From an uncultured bacterium (GTDB lineage: Bacteria > Bacillota_I > Bacilli_A > RF39 > UBA660): a stretch of DNA of 6,789 nucleotides. A model generated the notes under the pieces. It saw nothing but the letters and a program-made list of their open reading frames with translations. It had not been told where the DNA came from and ran no database searches. This document shows positions 1-6,789 of this stretch, piece after piece. How positions within the stretch are numbered: position 1 is the first letter of the stretch; every line of letters begins with the position of its first letter. The stretch is from contig CAJMOW010000072.1 in the NCBI GenBank assembly GCA_905215145.1, positions 1 to 6,789 of the forward strand. Direction: 5' to 3'. Position numbers and translations under genes: made by a program.

Positions 1-2
1 CT

Positions 3-2351
3 GATGAGAGTACTTCTATTGTAAAAAGTGCTCCATTATTAAGACCAAGTAATACAGATATAACAATAGAGTCTGATTTAACCTTAGATTGATTTACAAA
101 TAATTTATGAGATTATGATGTAAATGAGAATGATAAATCTATTTATAAACAATTTGAATTTAGAAAATCTATTCCTAAATCAAAGTATATACAGTATGTT
201 TATCGTTTATCAAATTATTTTTTACATGGGCATCATAAAACACATAATCAAACAAAAAATCGTCTAGAAATTTCATTAAATCAATTAGCTCCTAGTAATA
301 GAAATAAAAATAAAGCTATTGTTAATTCGTTACAAGATGCTAAGTTAAAGATTGTTCCATATAATAGGGGTAAACAAGGATTATTGGTAGCCGATATATC
401 AATTAATTATAATAAAAGAATTAGAAGTGTACGCATTCCAATTCTTTTAACTATTAATAGTTTTGGAGACTACAATGGTGATATTAAAATGGTCCAAGAT
501 ATAACGTACGATTCCGATGGTATAGTAAATCGAGATGTTTATAACTTAAATGCTAATAATTATTTTACAATACTTCCCTATTATATTACCTTTGTAGTTA
601 AAGATGAAGAGTTAGATTCTATTAAAGATGAACGCACTCGCACCGTTGCAAAAGCAATTACTGGTAAGGCAATGGGTTTAATTAGTAGTGATCTTATGCT
701 TAATGATATGGAATTTAAGAAGGATATGCACCCAACTTTAGATTCTGAAAATAACGTTACGTATTTAGTTCAATCTGATGCTCGATTTGTATTATTTGGA
801 GTTCAACGAGTAAAGCAATTGTCTGAAATTATTACAGATTCTAGAGCTAAAATAGCAGAAAGACAAACCGCATTAGATCAGGCTAAAAAATTAGGTGAAC
901 CAATAAATAAAGTTTATGCTGAATATGCAAAACAGAAGCATCAAGTTGTTTATACTACTAGAGCAGGACAAATTACAACGGAAATATTAAACTTAGCAAA
1001 ATCTAATTCAGGGATAAGAAAAACTCTATTTAATAATTTAAGATTGCATATAACTAAGGAAAGAGATAATCAATCTAATAGAACTCCTAGAGAAAATAGT
1101 TATAAAAATGTTCCTGGAATTATGTTTACACTAAATTATTTGAACATGGATTCAGGACAAAATGAAGTAAAATCATTCTTAGTAAAACAAGAATCTGATC
1201 AATTTGTATTATATAGTCTCGACAATAAAAAAATTAAAAGTATTGATAAGAAAATAACTTCTGTTTCATGTAATTCAATTGATAATCTTTATTTGTTAAT
1301 TGAAAAATTAGGAGATATGTATGGATTAAATTTTAGAGAATACATTGATCCGAAAACATTACAGACTTACTTAGTTCGATATAATTATCAACGATACATA
1401 GAGTCTAATGGAGCATATAAGTGAGTTCCAGTTAATTCTGTGTGAGGATATACAGCAAGTGAAACGTTAGATGCGTTATCTGTTGGAATTGAAAATTTAG
1501 ACGTTCTTAATGATATTATGACAACATCTAGTCTATTTAAAAATGGCATTTATGCACAGGATCATGGAACCGAAGAACCGATTGCTCAATATATATTTGG
1601 CCTAACAGATCCTCGTAAAGACTATAAAGTAGATATATCTAAATTTCATGGGCCTATATATGCAATTGATAAAACACAAATTATTAAAACATCTATTCAA
1701 CAAGAAGAAATTAATCAACAAAAAGAACAAGTTGAACAATTAAATAGATTTAATACATTTTTAAAAGAAAATAATCTATCCCCTGAGACTAATTTAGATA
1801 TTAATCAAAATATTGAAAAAATTAATGATAGATTAAAACGTTTAACTAACGATATCACATATTCTCAAATAGAAATAGATTCTATAACAGGTGAATATAG
1901 GCTTATTACTGTAAAGGATATGGATAATCTAATTAAAAATAAATTAGAAAACGCAAATTTACCTTCAAATAATTTTGTTCGGATTCAGGATAATCCAACA
2001 TATACTTTGAATTTTATTCCATTTTATATATCTTTGCAAAATGAAACTAGTGGGTATACAATAACAAAGATCAATAATAAGTGAGAATTACTTAGATTTG
2101 ATTCATTTAACAGTTATGAACAAATGTATGAATACTTTATTAGTATTAAAGATATAATACCTTCTAATATAAGAAAGTCTATAACAAACTATTTAAGTGA
2201 TCTATTTTCTAATAAAGAAATATCTGCTAAAACAGCTAATATGTATTATCAAATATTTAAACAACCTGAACTATTAGGTGAAAACTTGCTTATATTAGAT
2301 GAATATGTTCAAAATTATTTATTAGAAAGATTAAAGAATAATGAGTGCTAA
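3..2351 (+). CDS. Large unrecognised phage protein upstream of the RNA polymerase (5' partial, TGA read as Trp)
   Basis: The frame is open from the left edge to TAA 2349-2351 once five TGA codons (90, 108, 1422, 1443, 2082; visible residues 30, 36, 474, 481, 694) are read as Trp. That gives 782 visible residues; the true start lies outside the window. I do not recognise the family. The product looks soluble and cytoplasmic or virion-internal: there is no signal peptide or membrane segment in the visible part, and it is rich in Asn, Ile, Lys and Leu. Residues about 274-313 (Ala/Lys/Gln/Glu-rich) and 560-627 (Gln/Glu/Asn/Lys-rich, broken near 591-605) look helical or coiled-coil. Between them, about 481-558 is a better-ordered stretch with SSLFKNGIY and YIFGLTDP. 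It overlaps the polymerase gene by 11 bases, which suggests one operon and a linked role. Inference: a virion cargo protein, or an N-terminal module of the crAss-like polymerase complex encoded separately. The gene call is strong; the function is open. Confidence 0.85.
2341..2351 (+). promoter_or_regulatory. Stop/start overlap of the two large genes (likely translational coupling)
   Basis: The start ATG of the polymerase gene sits 8 bases before the TAA of the upstream gene, so the two frames share 11 bases (ATGAGTGCTAA). There is no AGGAGG-like site; only purine-rich GAAAGA at 2325-2330 lies about 10 bases before the ATG. Weak ribosome binding sites are normal in Bacteroidota and their phages. 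With no strong site and an overlapping stop, initiation is probably by ribosomes finishing the upstream gene. A frameshift fusion is a less likely alternative, since both frames are open together only from 2335 to 2348. Confidence 0.6.
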
Positions 2352-5300
2352 ATGTAATTACTCTGCAAAATTTTTGCCGTTAGTAAAACGGATACAAACA
2401 ACTAGACCTGAATTATTTAAAGCGTTTCTAGATGAATTCTTTAATGACTCAGATAGGTTATATAATATGTTTACGGAAGGTGCTGTTATTAGCACCTCTC
2501 CGTTAACTATTAATAACATAGATCAAGTAGATAATAAACTAGGATTAAAATTGAATACAGAAACTGATTCTACTCCTGATTTTTACATCGGAAATAATGG
2601 ACGGTATTCAAATATGTTAAGACAATTTCGAGCTAAATTAATCGAAAGTTCTATATTTAATAGATATTCTGGAGAGTTTATTAATGCTAATGAAAAGAAA
2701 CAAGAATTTGATATCACTTTTTTAAATGATTCTATTTTAAATTATAAAAAAACATTAGCTTCTAATATTTCAAAATATTTAGGTAATTCTGAATCTATAA
2801 CATTAAATTTAGAGAACCTTACAGATTTTGATAATAAAGTTTCAGAAATATTAACTAATTTTGAAACTGTGTTTAATTCAGAATTAATTGATCGTAACAG
2901 TGCTTTTAATAACGCATATGACGCATATGTAATTTTAACTCAGTTTGATAAGTTATTGCAGAGTGAGATTCCGTTTATTACTATTAATCCAAAATATACA
3001 AAGACGAATTCGTCTTATGTAGATCGTTATATATATAGAGGTCCTAATGTAATACACTATACTGGCTTTAGTACTAATGAAGATACAAACGCGGAAGACC
3101 ATGCTAGTGATTTATCAAAAATATTGTTAGACTACTTTCCTGAAGTAAATGCAGTTGGTTTAGAAATAGATAATACTAGTATTACTTTAACAGGATTTAA
3201 TTCTGTAATGACAAAACTTATTAAAACTATTCAAGAAAATGAAAATTTAATAGAATATCGTTCAGAATTAAGCAAAGGAGTTAAAGCAGATATGTCTGTG
3301 TTAATAGACGCATATATAAATAATGTACTTTCAAACCGAATTATATCTAAAAATTATAGAACATATTTATTAGATAAATTGCGAGGTATTAAGAAATTTA
3401 TATATTCGCCTCAAATGTCTTCTGAAATAAAAGCTATGTTTACTCAAATGGCTTTTAAAACAGTGCCATCGCAATATACAGCATATGGCTTTGATCCACA
3501 AAAAAAGACAATTGCTAGCAGAGATTTAAAAGAACGACCAGTATCGCAGCAAGCATACGATATTAGAAGTTTAATTCAGGCATCAGGTTTTTATTGAAGA
3601 TCTAATCCTGATTTATTTAAAGAAAAATTAAATCAGTATGGAATTACTATAGGTAATGATAGAATCGTTATTGAATCTATTATAGATAACATACCTATTA
3701 CATTTACTATTACTTATGAATTAAATCAAAATGGCAAAATGATATATAGATCGTTTGGAGAAATTAATGATCAATCTTTGAACGATCTGATATATAACTT
3801 TATGTCTTTTATAATTCCAGAAAATATAGCTGAAATTATTCCTCAGGTATATCCTGTTGAAAAATATACAAAAACAGAACTATTTGTTCCATTGTTAGCT
3901 ACGACGTTATTAGATGGAAACAATAGTGATATTTTAACTAAAGAACGTGATCTTCTTAATTTAGTTCCATTTACAGAAGATATATGAAAAGTAGCTAATG
4001 TATTAAGTGTAACAAATGGTTCGGATACTATTAATATTATTAAAAATGCAGAAGGAAATAATTTGCCATTATATCAAATTATTAGTTTGGTATATAATCA
4101 TAACGAAATATTTGATAGACTAATTAATTCACCTACAGAAACAATTGAACATCCAAATAATGTAGCTGCACATAATTTGATAGTACAAAATATCGAAAGC
4201 GGTTTTTTATTATCTCCTAGAATTCGATCTGATATAAACATTAATGGAAAAATTAAAAAACCTGCTAATTTAAAAGTTAGTGAAGTTGCAAGATTATCTA
4301 TCATGCACGATTTTTATCAAAATCTAGTAGATAATTTAGAGGGATTAATTTATTTACAACCGACTGCTTTTTCTGATAAAAATAAACATTTTCTAATAAC
4401 ATATAATATAGGTAAAACCATCAATACTTCTCTAGGAGAAGTAAACATTAAAGAAATTTTAAATAACTATTTAAAAGGAGATGGAACTTTAGATCCTTTA
4501 TATCATCTTTTAGGAGAAACTAGAAAAAATCAAATAAATGCATTAGTTCAGAATATATTGTTTGACTATAGTCTTGCTTTTGATACAGAATTTACGTCAT
4601 TAGAACAGATTGATAAATTTATTGCGAAACATAAACACAGTTTAAAAAGTATTCAATCTGCATTTAATGCTAAGGGAGTTGATTTCTTTTTAGATATACA
4701 TGCATATAAAACTGCCTTAAGTAAATACCCTCGAACTAACGAAACTATTAAAAACTTTTTTAAAATCTATAATGATCAAAATAAAACGTTAGAACGTTTA
4801 GACAGAGAAAAAAGAAAATTCCTAAAAGACTTACTTGTAAATAACTTTAATTTAAATATTAATCAGGATAGTTTTATTTCTCAAACATTTAATAAACCTG
4901 AATTTAAATCATTAGTTGATAAAAGAAATGGAGAAATTACATTAGCTGAAGTAACTGATGCAAAAGGTAAAAGAATTAATCTCAATAAAATAGTTGATTT
5001 TGATGCTTTACTCAATCCAAAATGAAAAGTTAAACTAAATCCCATTTTAGAATCATATTTTATTACTGATACTCTATTATCAAATGAGTATAATAATATG
5101 ATGATAGGAGGTGTTTATGCACATCCGAATAAAAACAAAGATGGAAAGTTAAATAGCAAAGCATATTTTGAATTTAGTGAAGCTAATCGACTAATTGCTC
5201 AATATAAACGTATGGTAATATTTGGAGCTACTTACCATCCATTTGCTCAAAATTTAGAAAATGGAGTTGCTTCAAATATTAAAATTGCTGTAATTAACGA

Positions 5301-6789
5301 TGAAGCGGGAACAGCCTGAAATATGTTAGGAGATGAAAATACTGGATTAGATACTATGGATGGATCTGGTTTATCAAGTCCACTTGAATCTAGAGCAGAA
5401 AATAATTCACTCTTAGATGCAAGAGTTGGGCGCGATAAAAAAACTATTATGCATGATATCGATTCTCGGTATGGTAGACCAACTTTATTAAAATGGGCTG
5501 TTTTTGATATAAGTAATGAAAGAAGACGTATTTCTTATGGTTCAGATATTTCATTAGAAAATATCTTTAAAAAAATGCATAGTATTCCAATTAACAAATC
5601 TATTATTTTAGAAAATTATTATAATACATTTGATCCTATATATTTTAAAGATATTCGAACTAATAAATATTATAAAATAAATTCAATTAAAACGATTTTA
5701 GATCCGAATGGATTAATTGAAGTTGCTAGAGATCTAACTGAAGTTGAATCTAATGGATTAGAAACAAACAATACTATTCAGACAACTCATATAATAAATA
5801 CATTATACGATATTGATCAAGTATTTGGTGGATCTTGAGCAATGAAATTTAATGAAGATATAAATCGTTTAGAATATTCTGAATCTAATATTGATATACT
5901 TGAAAATATTGTTAACAAAGAGCAATTAAAAGATAAGTTTATTGCTCATTTAGTTAATAAATCTGCAATCAAAGTTGGAGCAGGAAATATAAATGATTCA
6001 AGTAAATGAAGTAACTCTGATGCATTTACTACTATTGAAATGTCTACTAAGTTTGGAGGAGTTCAAATGAACGCTGACCACCAGTTAGACATGTCAGAGG
6101 TTACTGAAATGACGCAAATGATTAGTGCTTTAGAGCAAAATGGATTTACACATGAGTTAGTAACTCAGATTTATAAAGAAATTGGTCAGATTGTTAAGGA
6201 ATCCATGAATGATTTGTCAGAAACAATTAAAGCTAAAGATAAAGATCAATTGTATACTATATTAGGTAGATCATTAATTAACGCTTTTATGAATGATGAC
6301 AAAGATACTTTAGGGTTAGCACAATCATTTGTTTATTTAGCTAATGAAAGTTTTAAAAATGCAAATTTAGATTATAAATTACCATTTAGCGCAGCAACAA
6401 TTAATGGAGCTTTTATTGCTACTACAACATCTAACTTAGTTAAAAGTGGAATTAGACGTAAATATTCTGGTATAGCATCTGTACTAGTTCCTTCCCATAA
6501 TATGATTCAATACTATAATGTTGATGGACTTAATTATCAGTATGAAGAATTATATAATTTAGTAAATACGAAAGGTATTGATCATTTATACGATGAAAAT
6601 AGAAATATTATAAAAAGTAAAGTTGAACGTGCTTTAACAGAACCTATTATTGATGGAGAAATAAATCCTTTTATAATTCCAATTGAGCCAAATGATATTG
6701 ATTTCGAAGATACAATTGTAATATTTAATGAAGAAGATAATCCTACTGTTATTAAAATCGATTCCTTAGAAAAATATGATTTATATAAG
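2341..6789 (+). CDS. crAss-like phage giant DNA-dependent RNA polymerase, N-terminal and first core part (3' partial, TGA read as Trp)
   Basis: This is a 1483-codon frame, open at the right edge, with six TGA codons read as Trp (3595, 3985, 5023, 5317, 5836, 6007; residues 419, 549, 895, 993, 1166, 1223). ATG 2341 is the only possible early start: TAA 2332-2334 closes the frame just upstream and no other start codon lies between. Residues 1 to about 640 are helical and unassigned. Motifs I recall from crAss-like polymerases follow in order: Q673-K680 (QPTAFSDK), V925-K931 (VYAHPNK), A953-R957 with G962-F968, V1029-Y1044 (VGRDKK...H..D..Y), Q1242-L1264 (QMNADH...SEVTEMTQ...) and I1371-H1386 (IRRKY...PSH). 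Known for the family (phi14:2 gp66): a single-chain, virion-delivered enzyme related to YonO-like and cellular two-barrel polymerases, which transcribes early phage genes in the host. The catalytic DxDxD loop is not seen and should lie just downstream. Identity rests on recalled motifs, not an alignment. Confidence 0.82.
2473..2503 (+). repeat. Imperfect 12-bp inverted repeat (hairpin) inside the polymerase gene
   Basis: Bases 2473-2484 (ACGGAAGGTGCT) pair with 2491-2503, with one unpaired C at 2498 and a 6-base loop GTTATT. The arm contains seven G/C bases in very A+T-rich DNA. It encodes part of TEGAVISTSPL (residues about 45-55). No T-run follows, so it is not an intrinsic terminator. It could be an mRNA structure near the start of the coding region, or chance. 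Confidence 0.5.
3001..3016 (+). repeat. Perfect 16-base palindrome
   Basis: AAGACGAATTCGTCTT is its own reverse complement and lies inside the polymerase gene (codons for KTNSSY). It has no central spacer, so it would act as a two-fold symmetric DNA site rather than an RNA hairpin, if it does anything. It contains one GAATTC. A coding coincidence is possible. Confidence 0.5.
5098..5580 (+). other. Conserved core block of the phage polymerase, probably the beta-like barrel region
   Basis: Residues 920-1080 of the polymerase hold the densest run of family signatures in the window. They are VYAHPNK (925-931), AQYKR (953-957), GATYHPF (962-968), an SSPLES...ENNSLL segment (1012-1025), VGRDKK (1029-1034) with H1038, D1041, Y1044 and G1045, and FDISNERRR (just after W1052). 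The order, ahead of where the DxDxD metal-binding loop is expected, fits the lysine-bearing beta-like double-psi barrel of two-barrel polymerases. Assignment of this block to that barrel is inference from order and motif flavour only. Confidence 0.5.
6052..6135 (+). other. Signature segment QMxADHxxDxSEVTEMTQxISAL of crAss-like polymerases
   Basis: Residues 1238-1265 carry FGGVQMNADH followed by a conserved acidic/Thr/Met helix (SEVTEMTQ, 1252-1259) and ISAL. I recall this run as one of the most conserved in crAss-like phage polymerases, and it is the best single marker here for the family. It follows Trp 1223, encoded by TGA at 6007. Its exact structural role is not known to me. Confidence 0.65.

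Larger units (their letters stand above)
90..6009 (+). other. Eleven in-frame TGA codons reassigned to Trp
   Basis: In-frame TGA codons start at 90, 108, 1422, 1443 and 2082 in the first gene, and at 3595, 3985, 5023, 5317, 5836 and 6007 in the second. Reading stays open and family-like across each one. Trp rather than Gly is indicated because TGG is almost absent (one codon, 5494-5496) while GGN glycine codons are plentiful. In addition, 5836 falls in a GGS-x-AMKF context and 6007 in SSK-x-SNSD, where I recall Trp in related phage polymerases. CGG arginine codons are used (for example 1980-1982 and in NGRYS), unlike many Mollicutes that also read TGA as Trp. Confidence 0.9.

Noticed and set aside
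384..1424. Separate gene starting at TTG 384
   Set aside because: The reading frame is open without a break from position 3 apart from TGA codons at 90 and 108, so this is an internal fragment created by the standard code.
2335..2348. Programmed frameshift joining the two genes
   Set aside because: No slippery heptamer is seen in the short shared open stretch, and a good ATG sits at 2341; simple coupled initiation explains it.
2914..2932. Tandem ACGCATATG repeat
   Set aside because: Only two copies, encoding NAYDAY in frame; best explained by repeated codons.
4098..4304. Minus-strand reading frame of 68 codons
   Set aside because: It is short and lies wholly inside the polymerase gene on the opposite strand; its hydrophobic look comes from the antisense of an A+T-rich coding region.
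4784..4800. Inverted repeat AAACGTT-AG-AACGTTT
   Set aside because: The arms are short and the two-base loop cannot fold well; likely a chance product of the codons.
4063..5025. Separate gene starting at TTG 4063
   Set aside because: It lies in the same frame as the polymerase gene and is bounded only by TGA codons at 3985 and 5023; polymerase family motifs continue across both.
6694..6711. DIDFED (residues 1452-1457) as the catalytic DxDxD loop
   Set aside because: The spacing is wrong, and I align this stretch with the conserved GDTI-type segment that precedes the catalytic barrel in the family; the glycine/serine-rich lead-in expected before DFDID is missing.
1..6789. Decayed pseudogenes or a frameshift-rich assembly
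   Set aside because: All breaks are TGA; no TAA, TAG or frame change occurs inside either gene, which is not what random decay or sequencing error gives.
1..6789. Mycoplasma or organelle DNA as the source of TGA=Trp
   Set aside because: The two giant adjacent genes and the crAss-like polymerase motifs point to a phage, and CGG codons are used. A Mollicutes origin is not strictly excluded by the window alone.

Overview
The window is strongly A+T-rich and is coding on the + strand from end to end. Read with the standard code it breaks into about eight pieces, but every break is a TGA. With TGA read as tryptophan, the pieces join into two very large genes. Gene A runs from the left edge (open 5' end) to a TAA at 2349-2351 and shows 782 codons. 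Gene B starts at ATG 2341, overlaps gene A by 11 bases in another frame, and is still open at the right edge after 1483 codons. TAA is the only stop used here, and neither gene contains an in-frame TAG or TAA.

Gene B resembles the giant RNA polymerase of crAss-like phages (Crassvirales; the family of the Cellulophaga phage phi14:2 gp66 enzyme). This rests on several signature stretches recalled from the family, such as QPxxxSDK, YAHPNK, AQxKR with GxTxHPF, VGxDKKxxxHxxDxxYG, QMxADHxxDxSEVTEMTQxISAL and IRRKYxG with PSH. The window stops before the expected catalytic DxDxD loop, so only the N-terminal part and the first core region are present. Gene A was not recognised by sequence. From its position and size it is probably another large protein of the phage transcription/virion-cargo block, or a separately encoded N-terminal part of the polymerase assembly.

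The likely source is a crAss-like phage, probably from an animal-gut or similar metagenome, using TGA for Trp (code 4-like) while its presumed Bacteroidota host uses the standard code. Eleven TGA codons stand against one TGG, so the Trp codon has been almost wholly replaced. The two genes are tightly packed with no intergenic space, so they are probably co-transcribed and translationally coupled. No RNA gene, mobile element, CRISPR array, promoter or terminator was found. Two inverted repeats lie inside gene B: an imperfect 12-bp hairpin at 2473-2503 and a perfect 16-base palindrome at 3001-3016.
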